Part shown: in pieces, positions 37,801-48,000 of the stretch
How positions within the stretch are numbered: position 1 is the stretch's first letter
How the letters are laid out: every line of letters begins with the position of its first letter
Origin: Cyprinodon diabolis
Taxonomy: Eukaryota; Chordata; Actinopteri; Cyprinodontiformes; Cyprinodontidae
NCBI GenBank assembly: GCA_030533445.1
Contig: CM060065.1
Coordinates: 52,679,964-52,743,963, forward strand
Length of the DNA: 64,000 nt
Reading direction: 5' to 3'
The notes under the pieces: model-generated
What the model was told of the DNA's origin: nothing
Databases searched by the model: none
What the model saw: only the letters and a program-made list of their open reading frames with translations
Translations under genes and position numbers: made by a program

Positions 37801-40800
37801 CTAAGAGGTGAAGGCCTGTTTTTGCATCTGTTGTTTCTTTTTGTTTTCAATCCTGTGACGTCTGAGGACAAACCGCCGTCTGCAGCTTCTATAAACTATC
37901 TGAATACTTCTAAGATTGGAGGATGACACAAATCCTCACAACCATCAATTGCTGGAAGTTTGGCCCAGACCTCAAACCGCTGTGTTAAACTTTAATGACT
38001 CATGTGATAAAGACTTCTGATCTTTGCCCCCACAAGAAAAGAGAGAGATTTATGTCCCCACAACATGAAAGCTTCTAGAGAAAGAAGGAAGCGAGAGACG
38101 TTCCTGTTTTACTGCACAGCCCTGATTCTGAGGCTGTTCCAGAACAGTCATCTGGTTGCTGCAGCGTTTCCTAGAACGCCTTGGCACAAACATTCTTCCA
38201 CATATCGGTCTGGGACCAGCTGAGCTGAACCAACAGAACCAGCAGACTAATTTATATACTTACTGCTACAAATCAAGCAGCAGAACATCTTTAAACAACT
38301 CGGAACAAGTCTCACGAAGGGTCACTAGAAATGTCCGAGTTCACTTTTCTGAGAGATTGTCAGTGTTAGACTCAGCGGCCGACTGGCTTCTGATTTACAG
38401 TAGATATTCAGATAAGGTCCATCTGAAAGCAGGAGATTGTCTTAAAACTGTTTTAGGGAAGGAAATCATGAATGCATGTGGATTTATCTATAAGGAAAAG
38501 TTAATGTGCTGTTTGTCCCTCTGGGGTCAGAATCATCTCCAAACTTCCCTCCCTAAAGCTGCTCAGAAACATCTGGAGCTCATAACACCTGCAGCTCTCC
38601 CTCACAGCTCTGTCACCCTGCTCACCTTCAACCTGATCCAACTTAGTATTTTCATTTGCATCCTTCTTAAACTCTGTGATTTCACTTAGAGATGCTTTTT
38701 AAATATTGGCAAATCTTCCAGTTGGATGTTGTAAACCTGCTGGTCTACTCAGCTCACCTCGGAGGCCCAGCTTGGCCTTGGTGTCCAGCAGCGCCTGCTG
38801 CACCTGCTGCGGCTGCGTGATGTCCACCTGTAGGAGGGTGAGGCGGGATGAGCAGCTTCTCTGCAGCTCTCTGGCTCCGTCTCCCTCCAGGTTCAAAACG
38901 GTGGCGAAAACATCGAAACCCAAGGAGTCGAGACGCTTTGCCACCGCATTCCCGAAGCCGGAGTCACAGCCTGCAGGGACACAAAGGAAACACTGGGATT
39001 ACATGATAGTTGAATCCAGATGGTTTCTGTGGGGTAAGGGACATATACCTGGACTGGTCTCCCTCACACGTTACTAATGTTAACTAATTTATTGACCAAA
39101 CACATATCCATGTTCATCGTATTCAGTTGTTCTGGAGTAACTATTGAGACTGAGCTTGATTTGATTGAATATCTGTCTACATCTGTGTGCAGAATGAACT
39201 CAGGAGCAGAGTCCAGTTTTAGGCCAATTGGGACAGATGGAAATGTAGAAAGATTTTACTAGTCGAGAAGGAGTAGGAAGTTGTGGACGAGGAAGAGGAA
39301 CCTGTGTTGTAATGCAAGAGGGCAAAGACAAAAGGCTCCTCTATTCACAAACAAACCCTACAAAATACAGGGACATAGTCAGAGAAGGGTGAGAGGAGCT
39401 CAACAGCAACATCTGCAGCTCCAATATTGCCTAGAGATTGTCCGTTTTCAGGGTGCAGGCAAGGCTGCAACTAGTAAATGCTGAATTTAACCGAAGGTGG
39501 AATAAGGTCCAAATAAAAAGTAGACCAACCTGGATAAAGAAGAGCTTTAGTAACTCTGGTTGCTCACAGTAAACGAGCTCATCTACAAACAACCCGCCTG
39601 CATGCGTATCACTGCTGCTGGTGCTAATACTTCCTGACCAACAGAGAGTTTGGACTAAGCCTTGGCTTTGGGACAGATTAAAATAAAAAAACCTGACCCT
39701 AAACTGCTTTGGTGTGCAGAGGAAGTCCTGCTCCACAGACTCTCTAAGCTTTCCAAAAAAGTAAAAAAACAATCCACTGGACTGAAGACCTTTCGCTTCC
39801 CATCCAGGACAACCCTTTCAGTTTAAAATGTCATAAATATGGTTGAGTTCGAGGCTCTTATACAGTAGCACATCAAAGCCTTTCAAAAACCTGCAAATAG
39901 AGACAGATGAACGGGTCCCCCCTTTGGAAGGGGAGCAATTGGCTTCTTTTGTTAGCCTGCAATGCCCCAGACCTGTCTATATCTTTAATAGGGGGGTCAT
40001 TAAAGCTTCTGGTCCTCTGTAAACATTTTCAAACTTGGGAACAAAGTCCAGTGGATTGTTTTTTAACTTAATTGTAATGACTATGACCTGGATGACTGAG
40101 AGTCTTCACCAGCAGACTATGTATGCTGTTCAGGTCCTGAAGCTGTAGAGTTAAGCATGATCGCCCTTCCCCTACCACTGGGTTTAACAGTTGGTCTGAG
40201 GTGTTTGTGTGGATGTGCTGTACTTGGTTTTCTCTAACATAGTTTTGTCCAACATGGTCCAGAGAGCATAGTACCAGAAGTCTGGTCTTCCACTTCAGTT
40301 TGGTCATACAAGTCCTGCTGCCATCTTGATTTTAGAGAAATACTTTCTACTTCAGTCTTTAAAAACTGGTTGAAGGTCAGGACCCTTAAACCTTTAATTT
40401 GCTAACCTTTAGAAGAGGTGGAGCTTGTGAGTTTTTGGTAGTTTCTCTGAGTTTCACGCCCTGACCTCGGGCTAAACCTGCTGAGATGACTTCTTTTGAA
40501 ACTGGCAGCTGCCTGAGATGTTCTCCTCCTAATAATCCTTCTCTCTGCAGGATGATAGATTTTGGATGGTTTAGAGCTGACCGTCCAACGTTTCCTAGGG
40601 GATAGCTGCAAGTGTTGCATCGCTAAGCTCATTGTTGGTTGATGTCTTTCTGCTTTGATATTATGTCAAGATCTATTTGGTTGCTGCAGAGAAGCTACCA
40701 GATCTAACTGCTGCTGTGATAGAGATGTTCCCCCATTGATGATGTGTTCATTTTTGCATCTGATTAGCAGCTCCTGTTTGGTGCCTCTTAAATCATGTGG

Positions 40801-41387
40801 GATCAGTTTTTCAAACTCAGCTTTCTACGTTTATCAGATCTTTCTTGGACAGACCATTATGGTTAAGACTGAGATGTGGGATCTGGAGTCAACAAGTCAT
40901 CTCCATGTCATGTATTTGCTATACAGAGCCATTTAACCAGGGGAGTCATAGGTAAATTTAGTGGCTGGGTAGAATAAATACATGACATGGAGATGACTTA
41001 ATCCCCCAACTCTGAGTGAAGGCAAAGGTTTGTTTGAAAGCACTCTAGGTTTACTTCGACATCTTAGTTTCCAGCCCTCATCTCAGGACGAGGGAGCCTC
41101 CTTTTACCTGTGATGAAGACAGCTTTGCCCTGGGCAGGAAGGTTGGGCAGCTGGACGGTCCTGGACCATGAGTAGAGGCAGCCCATGGCAGCAAGCAGCA
41201 CCAGTAGCGAGATGACCGGAAGGCAGAACCCCCATAGCCGCTCCACCAGAACCGTGGCCCCCAGCCAGGCCACCAGAGTGGGGCCAATGCTCAGGTGGGG
41301 TGCCAGGATCTTCTTCATGGCTCCACCCACAAACAAAGACACTACAGCCAGGTAGATCCAGAAGGGAATGTTGTAGTTCTCACTCAT
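28874..41387 (-). CDS. hsd11b2: 11-beta-hydroxysteroid dehydrogenase type 2, complete 5-exon gene
   Basis: Exons (minus strand) are 41387-41108, 38970-38758, 33873-33688, 30356-30219 and 29274-28874, all with GT-AG introns; the spliced frame is 405 codons, the same length as human HSD11B2. Residues 1-75 hold several hydrophobic membrane segments (WIYLAVVSLFVGGAM, FCLPVISLLVLLAAMG). The SDR cofactor motif TGCDSGFG is at 93-100, NNAG at 171-174, catalytic Ser 224 in SSPAG, and Tyr 237 and Lys 241 in YGSSK. GLMYFIHNYLP near the C-terminus is diagnostic against HSD17B2. Known family role: NAD-dependent oxidation of cortisol to cortisone in the ER membrane, and 11-ketotestosterone synthesis in fish. 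The start is chosen by the conserved N-terminus and the TATA box about 140 bases upstream. Relative to the plus copy, exon 5 lacks two residues before LMYF. Its introns hold many mobile elements. Confidence 0.95.
29300..29504. repeat. Interspersed repeat, left part (split by the helicase-fragment element)
   Basis: This stretch and its continuation at 30047-30140 match, in order, the uninterrupted sequence at 39780-40010 (CTTCCCATCCAGGA, GTTGAGTTCGAGGCT, then CCCTTTGGAA and AGCCTGCAATGCCCC). The repeat class is unknown to me. Confidence 0.65.
29505..30046 (-). mobile_element. Non-autonomous DNA element carrying a RecQ-like helicase fragment
   Basis: Its limits are set by comparison with the uninterrupted related repeat at 39780-40010: the extra DNA runs from TAACCTGACTCCGCC to CACGAGGCTAGG. 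TCCAC flanks both sides (about 29500-29504 and 30050-30054). The ends read CTAACCT and, reversed, CCTAGCCT, so inverted repeats are short and imperfect. The inside carries the helicase fragment described separately. Confidence 0.65.
29640..29903 (-). pseudogene. RecQ-like DNA helicase N-terminal fragment
   Basis: The frame from the methionine at 29903 reads 87 residues. Its middle (LKEEQNTVLEAFLRGKDVF, then ALLPTGFGKS) has the Q-motif-like region and Walker A box (GFGKS) of RecQ-family helicases. After GKS the sequence departs from the family and ends at 29640, so motifs Ia-VI are missing and no ATPase is possible. It lies inside a mobile element in intron 4 of hsd11b2, same strand. It could be a captured host gene piece or the remains of the element's own gene. 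Confidence 0.65.
30442..31300 (+). mobile_element. LTR-like repeat, copy 1
   Basis: It matches 56345-57007 in order: TTCACTCACCT near 30482, CACCAGCTCCTGCT, GGGCCAGATCATT, CTGACCTGGCTT, ACACTCTGGGCGG, and GTGACTCACACGGATAATCATC. An AATAAA at about 31097 fits an LTR poly(A) signal. Ends are approximate and no internal retroelement genes adjoin. Confidence 0.55.
31301..32852. other. Intron 3 of minus hsd11b2, no feature recognised
   Basis: AT-rich sequence without recognisable exons. Short frames near 31342-31717 and 32234-32440 resemble nothing known to me. Confidence 0.35.
32853..33288 (-). mobile_element. Mini-element with CACGGTGCGGTA ends carrying a THAP domain
   Basis: GTCACGGTGCGGTA at 32853-32866 and TACCGCACCGTGAC at 33275-33288 are perfect 14-base inverted repeats 436 bases apart (outer limits). 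The THAP-domain relic lies between them. THAP domains bind the ends of P-type and Kolobok-type transposons, so this looks like an internally deleted derivative. Target duplication was not resolved. Confidence 0.65.
32889..33138 (-). pseudogene. THAP-type zinc-finger domain, frameshifted
   Basis: From the methionine at 33138 the protein begins MPTCMAAGCWNTSGKS, the first Cys pair (C-x4-C) of a THAP finger, and runs to FLIPDPPR. A small indel near 33045-33050 then moves the frame; the next frame reads RWIANLKRED, then NFWPEKKPVICSRHLEE, giving the conserved Trp and the CxxH pair. It stops at about 32889. All four zinc ligands are thus present but in two frames, so the copy is dead unless the window has a sequencing error. 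THAP fingers bind DNA. Confidence 0.75.
33289..33687. other. Intron 3 of minus hsd11b2, no feature recognised
   Basis: Sequence between the THAP mini-element and exon 3; no repeat end or exon recognised. Confidence 0.35.
34157..34792. mobile_element. PIF/Harbinger-type MITE with TAA target duplication
   Basis: Perfect inverted ends start GGCCCCGTCCACACGAAGTC and extend about 23 bases at each side (34157-34179 and 34770-34792). TAA flanks both sides (34154-34156, 34793-34795), the 3-base duplication typical of PIF/Harbinger. The interior is rich in CpG and GCATGCG words and encodes no transposase. It lies in intron 2 of the minus hsd11b2 gene. Confidence 0.85.
35216..36511. mobile_element. 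DNA element with TGGCCGTTTCTCA ends, interrupted by an L2 tail
   Basis: TGGCCGTTTCTCAATT at the left and AATGAGAAACGGCCA at the right are inverted repeats with shared subterminal CACAAGAATGCA. The L2 fragment at 35379-35935 is nested inside. The right portion (36090-36511) is repeated at 28190-28606. Confidence 0.65.
35379..35935 (-). mobile_element. L2-type LINE, 3'-end fragment (minus orientation)
   Basis: A reversed (GAATT)n tail at 35381-35399 and the TTTACTTATATAGCGCC end are followed by L2 3' UTR nearly identical to 2669-3240. Bases equal to about 48675-48720 of the long L2 are shortened. It ends in AACGAGGCAAAGCTACTC, the reverse of about 48205 in the long L2. Confidence 0.85.
36664..37238 (+). 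mobile_element. L2-type LINE, 3'-end fragment (plus orientation)
   Basis: It starts TAGCTTCATCTGGTCTGTTCC and follows the L2 3' UTR to a GAATTGAATTGAA tail at 37223-37238. It is the inverted partner of 35379-35935. The 103-codon frame here is not a gene: the same frame occurs in every copy of this 3' UTR. Confidence 0.85.
37239..38757. other. Intron 2 of minus hsd11b2, including the block shared with the plus copy
   Basis: The part at 37970-38180 is the counterpart of 7625-7985. A plus-strand frame at 38156-38689 (177 codons) overlaps this intronic homology and resembles no family, so I treat it as chance. Confidence 0.5.
39034..40894. other. Intron 1 of minus hsd11b2
   Basis: It contains the uninterrupted interspersed repeat at about 39780-40030 whose other copy flanks the helicase-fragment element. 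No exon was recognised. Confidence 0.45.
40895..40998. repeat. Perfect 23-bp inverted repeat in intron 1 of hsd11b2
   Basis: Arms 40895-40917 and 40976-40998 are exact reverse complements (starting AGTCATCTCCATG) around a 58-base loop. The right arm ends about 110 bases downstream of the exon 1 donor in transcript direction. Transcribed, it would form a strong stem. Its function is unknown; it may be a remnant of a small TIR element. Confidence 0.85.
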
Positions 41388-41526
41388 CTTCTAAACTTCA
41401 CACATGCAACCAGATGTCAATGTTTCAGTCAGAGCTGGGGTCTCTCAGCCACTCTCTCACTACTGAACACACTCCCTCACACTCTGAGAGTCTGCAGAAG
41501 AGTGCAGCCTGTCGGCTTCACCAGTG

Positions 41527-41535
41527 AATATATAG
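41527..41535 (-). promoter_or_regulatory. hsd11b2: TATA box of minus hsd11b2
   Basis: The minus strand reads CTATATATT about 140 bases upstream of the start codon at 41387. A start site near 41500 would give a 5' UTR of about 110 bases without an intron. No other TATA-like motif is closer. Confidence 0.6.
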
Positions 41536-42741
41536 AGGGCTGCAGGGGAGGAGGGACTACAGGCTGCCTTTTATCTGAACACACCCGTAACTCCTGCTGA
41601 CCAGCCTCCTGCATTCCTCTGAGGTTTTATCAGCCACAGCTCAGGTTGTGACCTCGACTCCAGCAACACCTTGAAGTTCTTTAGATGAACTGAATTCTGC
41701 CAAAGCTGGAGAAACAGGTTCTGTAAGGAGCTTTGATTCAGAAACATTGTTTATCTGCATGGTTTGATGTTGTCCATGAAATGTGTGGATGAGGTCTTTC
41801 TCTTGGGCTGCTGCTGTGAAAAGTTCCAGCTCTATTGGAATGAATAATTTAGTTCCCTAAGATCTCTTTAAAGAACCCCCCCAAAATAAAGAGTCCAGAC
41901 GTTTTTGCTCTTTCTCCAAACCGAACTCAAACATCATCCAATTGAAAAAAGACTTTTAGAAGCTGCAAGTTATCTTTTCTTTCACTAGTTGTCTATGCAT
42001 CCATCAAGAGAACTTTTACTTTCTAGATCTACAAGACCTTGGAAAAAGCTCATGACTTTAATCTTTTTATTTCTTAAACAACAAAAGATACAGTTTGGAA
42101 GGAGCAGGTGGAAGGAGCAGTGATGGTTCAACCTGTGATGGTTTCTCCTGCATTAGATGTTGAATCTCAATCCACAGTGGATCTCAAAGGTCCACAAAAC
42201 CTTGTTTCCAGGTCAATATACAGCCCTAGGTGCATATAAATGCTCCAGGAGGGATGCCTTTCTCAAAAAACTTCTCTGTGAAACCTGAGAGTGTCTGATC
42301 CATCACTGAGTGAGAGATGCAATGGACTAAAGCACTAAAGTTAAGAAGTGTTGCCTTCAATGTTTTATTAATAATTAATTAATATTTTGTTAACTGGGCA
42401 ATTGCTCCACAAATCATCCAAGAAACAAAGACCTTTTAGACAGAAGGAGGATTTAAACTCCTAGAGTTGACATGTCTGCATGAGATCTTATGACTTCCTG
42501 CTTTGTGTTTGAATGGCATTCAGCTAAAGAGGAAACCATCAGAACGCCCATTTTGAAATTATTCTGGTTGGGAATGAAACCAAGAGGCACCTGCTCTACC
42601 AGTGGACCACGCTGCATCCAAACATATATTATTTATCTTCTCCTCCTGCAAATGTTCTTTAGATCTTTAAATCCTGTTTCCTGTTCTCACTCTTGAAGGA
42701 GTTGCTCTGCAACTCCCCGATCTCCCTGATCTGTCCCTGCT
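41536..42741. other. Upstream region of minus hsd11b2, no gene recognised
   Basis: The sequence next to the promoter seems unique. I could not assign transcription-factor sites with confidence. Confidence 0.35.
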
Positions 42742-43158
42742 TTGCTGTGTCTTGTCTTTTCTGAGCTCTCTCTTCATATCACCCAAACTCAAACAGTACA
42801 TCTCGTCACCTGGTCTCTCAATGAAATTGATCAAATTTTCTCAACTGGAAGGCAGGGAAATGGGGACCTGTTCTGTCCTGCTGGGACATACTTTGTGGGA
42901 TACACCATGGACTCCTGGAAGGCTTGGAGGATGGTGTGTTTTACAATGGTGTCAGTGGAGGATATTGAATATGTATTAATTTTAGGTTTTATGATACTCA
43001 GATTTCTCCTGTTTGGATTTGGAAGATACCTGATGTATCTATAATTACAGAGAATGTCGGTAATTTGGGCATTGATCAGGCTGCCGGCAGCGGTTGACGC
43101 CCTCACAAAGGCTGTGAATGAGCAAGATCGGGAGCTGACTCGTATGCTGGGTGGTTGA
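42742..43158 (+). other. Unassigned reading frame with membrane segment and coiled coil, one internal stop
   Basis: The frame from ATG 42742 reads 100 codons to a TAA at 43042-43044 and then continues in the same frame to a TGA at 43156-43158. The first part ends in a hydrophobic segment (VLILGFMILRFLLFGFGRYL), a likely membrane span. The second part, from ATG 43054, is an amphipathic LRLP-like helix (MSVIWALIRLPAAVDALTKA) ending NEQDRELTRML, a coiled-coil pattern. I think it is a repeat-derived protein relic, since a SINE follows directly, but I do not recognise the family. Confidence 0.4.
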
Positions 43159-43354
43159 ACTCAAAGGTGAGATGGAAAAATATTTTGGATGTGCACAATC
43201 GCTTCAAGGCGGAAAAGCCCAACAATTTGGAGTATTGGATTCGCCACGGAGACCCAGCAAGAAAAGACTCAAGAATGACAGAAAATTCCTGTGCAGCCTG
43301 CTGTCAAAACAATAATTGTTATTCTGGATTCGTCCCCCCCCCTACCTGGGCAAC

Positions 43355-43680
43355 AGTGGCGTTGGATGTAGGAGTTTGCCCTGAAATCGAAGGGTTGACG
43401 GTTCAAGCCTCGACTCCAACTTTCAGTGTCGTTTTGTCCTTGGGCAAGACACTTCACCTGCATTGTCTACTGATGGTGGTCAGAAGGGCGCGGTGGCGCC
43501 AGTGTACGGCAGCCCCGCTTCTGTCAGTGAGCCCCAGGGCAGCTGTGGCTACAATGTAGCTCACCACCATCAGTGTGTGTGTGTGTGTGTGTGTGAATGG
43601 GTGAATGAATGTAGTGTAAAGCACTTTGGTCAAGTCTCCTAACTTAAATAAAGGCGCTATATAAGTACAGGCCATTTACC
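43355..43680 (+). mobile_element. tRNA-derived SINE
   Basis: A box-B-like GGTTCAAGCCTCGACT lies at about 43400, followed by CCTTGGGCAAGACACTTCACCTGC, a segment common to teleost tRNA SINEs. A GT microsatellite (43574-43601) precedes the AAAGCACTTTGG / GGCGCTATATAAGTACA 3' part and a CATTTACC tail. A much older relative lies at 1125-1310. Confidence 0.8.
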
Positions 43681-44247
43681 CATTTACCCCCGAACATCTG
43701 TGAATGCACCCAGAACTGTTAAATTTCCATCTCATCAAGGACATGGCCTGTAGACAGTGTTTACAGACATATTGAACGCACTCATCATACACACGCAACT
43801 AATGTCTCAAATGTCAGATTGACTTCATGTGACTCCACCTCTGATCTGACCATCTGCTGAAATGTCTGTCTCATGTTTTTGATATCTCAAACTGTATTCA
43901 GTGAAGGATAAAGTGTGAAATATGCTTTTTTTTCTCGCTCTCTTCCCCAATGCGGCTCCTTTCTTTCCACAGAGATAAAGGCAGCGCTATTAGAGAACGG
44001 CCTGGGAAGCCAGGTAACTAAGCCATAAGAACATGCCAAAGGCAGCGTTCTGTGGCACACATGGCCTCAGTAAAAGTGTTCTCCCTCTCAGCCCCCCCCA
44101 TCCCCCACCCCACCCAAAACCACTCTGGTTTAATGAGGTAAACCAGTCGGCGAAAGAGATAGAGACAGGTCAGGGGATTTGGTTTATTCGAAGGAGACAG
44201 AGCCAAGGAAAACTTTAGGGCTTTATATAAGGATAGGGAATCTAACA
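43681..44247. other. Intergenic sequence, possible small exon
   Basis: A pyrimidine tract ending TTTCCACAG at 43963-43972 is followed by 41 open bases and a GTAACT donor-like site at 44014. No homologous gene was recognised, so this is only a candidate. Confidence 0.2.
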
Positions 44248-44765
44248 TTATATTCTAGATTCAAAAGGAAGCAACTGAAGGGGAGCAAGCAGAGGAGAAA
44301 TATGTACGATTTCTCTTTTAGTCAGAACTCTGGTTGGAAAGATTTGGATCAGCTGAAGGCTTTCACCACATTTTGTGGACTTCCTGATGGTAAAGAATAG
44401 TCCAACTGCATGGACTAGTTTTGCAGTGTCACTCCTTGCTTGTTTTGGCAATTTTCCAGAGGACAAAGAAAGAATTCCTAGAAACCCACTTAATACTTGA
44501 AATAAAAGGCATGCCCTGGACAAAGATAACACCAAAGCTCTTTATTATGGGAAGCTAATTAAATTCTATCCACGCAAAGCAACTAATTAAGCAGATTCTG
44601 TCTCATCTGACGTTGAAAGCAGTAAACCTAAAGTCATTTAGGTTTTATGTCTTCAGGGGATGCCTGAAGTCTATCTAACTTCTTAGATTCATTATGTTTT
44701 AATTACAAAAGTAGCTGAGTATCATCAGCTTGACAGTGGAAATGTATTTCATGCTGCCCTGTCTT
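44248..44765 (-). mobile_element. Degenerate L2-type LINE fragment (minus orientation)
   Basis: The minus strand near 44370-44250 reads SLQLIQ, then RVLTK and HISPLLAPLQLLP, clearly related to SLQLIQNAAARVLMK and HISPILASLHWLP of the long L2. Near 44755-44700 it reads HFHCQADDTQLLL, the reverse-transcriptase YADD block with a mutated tyrosine. The two pieces are in the right order for one old, deleted copy. Confidence 0.7.
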
Positions 44766-44957
44766 CCAGGATCCAGACACTAAACTCCAAACATCTCTGC
44801 TGTCACATAAAAGTTTTTGAATTAACAACAAAAAAGGATGTCGACAATGTAGCTTTTCAGAATCTGGAGGAAGCGGCCATCTTCTTAACTCGGTCACTAA
44901 CGACTGAAGTTGGTTTGAAGTTGGATATTGGATATTAAAGCTCTGCTGACTCAGCGG

Positions 44958-45034
44958 GATCTAGCAAACGATTGATCCGGGATCATTCTTTTGGCCATGA
45001 CCCAAAGCTTATGACCATAGATGAGGGTAGGAAC
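44958..45034 (-). mobile_element. Rex3 (RTE-clade) LINE, downstream part beyond the L2 insertion
   Basis: The minus strand reads [13 protein letters not shown], directly continuing the Rex3 frame that stops at the L2 insertion (SIYRSIYV at 48760). It matches 52645-52705 of the other Rex3 copy and then diverges. Confidence 0.8.
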
Positions 45035-48000
45035 TCTTTACTCCATCCAGACAGTGTCTTGCCCACGACCAAAATCTAATAAATTAGCAAAGATTCCCAA
45101 AGGAGTAAATCATGATAATCTAATTAAAATCAAAATAACTCCAATTGGGGAAAAAGTTAAAACAATTAAATGCGGTCTGTTTAACATAAGATCGCTTTCC
45201 TCTAAAAGTCTGCTAGTTAATGACTTGATTTGTGATAATCACATTGACTTGTTTTGCCTTACAGAAACCTGGCTGCAGCAAGAGGATTATGTGAGCATAA
45301 ACGAGGCAACTCCTTCAAGCTATTTAAATTTTCACATACCCAGAAGTTCTGGGCGAGGAGGAGGAGTAGCAACAATCTTCCAGTCTGACTTACTGATTAC
45401 TCCCAAAACAGTTAATACCTACAACTCTTTGAACATTTAACCCTTAATTTCCCTCATCCAAATTTCAAGGCAAGAAAACCTCTTCTTTTTGTAACTTTGT
45501 ATCGTCCACCAGGTCCTTACTCTGAATTTTTAGATGAGTTTTCAGAGTTCCTTTCTGATTTGGTATTAAATACTGACAGGGTCATCATAGTGGGAGATTT
45601 TAACATCCATGCTGACATTGAAGGCGATAGCTTAAGAGCAGCCTTTAATGCTATCTTAGACACTATTGGCTTTGTTCAAAATGTGAATAGTCCCACACAT
45701 TCTCATCTTCATACTTTGGATCTTGTGCTGACATACGGCATAGAATGTGAAGAAATAACAGTATTTCCTCACAACCCTGTCCTCTCTGACCACTTTCTAA
45801 TAACCTTCAGGATTACTTTAACAGAGTTCTCCTCCCCCAAAAGAAGGTTCAATTTTAGTAGATCTTTATCAGATAGTGCAGTTATAAATTTTAAAGAATC
45901 TGCTTCACTTTCTCTCTCCTCTGTGTCGCTGAGCAGTGCTGCAGAGTGCAAAAGTATAGCTTATTCCCCTTCACAGGTTGATGATTTTGTTGATGGGGTT
46001 GCTAGTTCTCTGCGTACTGCCTTAGACAACGCAGCTCCCTTGAAAATGAAAACCGTTGAAAATAGAAAGCTTGCTCCTTGGTTTAATGCAGAGCTGCGTA
46101 CTTTGAAGCAAAATGCTAGGAAACTGGAGAGAAAATATCGCTCCACAGGCCTGCAGGAGTCCTTCCTAGTCTGGAAAAATGGTTTACTGCTGTATAAGAG
46201 GACCCTTTGTAAAGCAAGAGCAGCATACTTCTCCTCATTAATAGAGGAGAATAAGAATAATCCTAGATTTCTTTTTAATACAGTTGCCAAACTCACCCAG
46301 AGCCATAGCTCTGTTGAACCGTCCATTCCACCTGCTCTTAGCAGCAATGATTTTATGGGATTCTTTATAAATAAGATTGATCTTATTAAAAATAAGATCA
46401 TAAGCACTCCTCTATCCGCGATTGTACCTGAGGTAGTCATGGAATCTGAACCGGGTTTAGACTGCTTTGATCCAGTTGAACTTTCTGAATTAGCAAAATT
46501 ATTGTCTTCATCTAAGCCTTCAACTTGTATGTTAGATCCAGTTCCAACCAGGTTATTTAAGGAGGTATTCCCTTTGATCTCCTCCTCCATTTTAGATGTG
46601 ATTAATCTATCTCTGTTACAGGGATATGTACCTAAAGCTTTTAAGGTTGCTGTAATTAAACCTCTGCTTAAGAAACCGTCTCTTGACCCAGATGACTTGG
46701 TTAATTATAGACCTATATCCAATCTTCCTTTCTTATCCAAAATTCTTGAGAAAGTAGTTGCCAAACAGGTTTGCGACCACTTACACCATAATGAACTTTT
46801 TGAAGAGTTTCAGTCTGGCTTTAGAGCTCATCATAGCACTGAAACAGCTCTGGTGAAAGTCACTAATGATATTCTCATGGCCTCAGATAATGGACTTGTA
46901 TCTGTGCTCGTCCTGTTGGATCTTAGTGCTGCATTTGATACAGTTGACCATAATATTCTTTTAGAAAGACTTGAATATTTTGTTGGAATTAAAGGAACAG
47001 CACTAGACTGGTTTAAATCTTATCTATCTGATCGAATTCAGTTTGTTTATGTTAATGATAGATCTTCAACACGCTCAAAGGTTACCTGTGGAGTACCACA
47101 GGGATCAGTGCTAGGACCAATTCTCTTTACTTTATACATGCTCCCAATTGGTAGAGTTATTAGACAGCATGGGATTAATTTCCACTGTTATGCTGATGAT
47201 ACCCAGCTATATCTGTCTATAATCCAGATGAAGCTAACCCATTACATAGATTACAGGCATGTCTTGAAGACATAAAAACCTGGACGACTCTTAACTTTCT
47301 GCTTCTGAATGCAGACAAAACAGAAGTTATAGTCTTTGGACCAGAGTCTCTGAAAAATAAGCTGATTAGCCAGTCACTTCATTTGGATGGGATTAAACTG
47401 ATTTCAGATAATAAAGTAAAAAATCTTGGTGTTATTTTTGATCAGGACCTGTCATTTAAATCCCAGATCAAAGAGGTTTCTAGAATTTCCTTCTTTCATC
47501 TGAGGAACATTGCAAAAATGAGAAATCTCCTGTCCAGGGGTGATGCTGAGAAACTAGTCCATGCATTTGTTACTTCAAGGCTGGACTATTGTAATTCTTT
47601 ACTATCAGGAAGTCCACAAACTGTAGTTAAAAGCCTTCAGCTGATCCAAAATGCTGCAGCCAGAGTTCTGATGAAAATTAAAAAGAGAGATCATATCTCT
47701 CCTATCCTGGCTTCTCTTCATTGGCTTCCTGTTAAATCCAGAATAGAATTTAAAATCCTCCTTCTCACATATAAAGCCTTAAATGGCCAAGCTCCATCTG
47801 ATATCAGAGATCTGATTGTTCCTTATGTTCCTAACAGAGCACTTCGCTCTTAATCTGCAGGTTTACTAGTGGTTCCTAGAATTTCTAAAAGTAGAATGGG
47901 AGGCAGATCTTTTAGTTATCAGGCTCCTCTCCTGTGGAACCAACTACCAGTTTTAGTCCGTGAGGCAGACACCCTGTCTACTTTTAAGGCTAGGCTTAAA

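Noticed and set aside
38156..38689. 177-codon plus-strand frame
   Set aside because: It lies antisense in intron 2 of hsd11b2, partly in sequence shared with the other copy where the frame is not kept, and has no recognisable domain.
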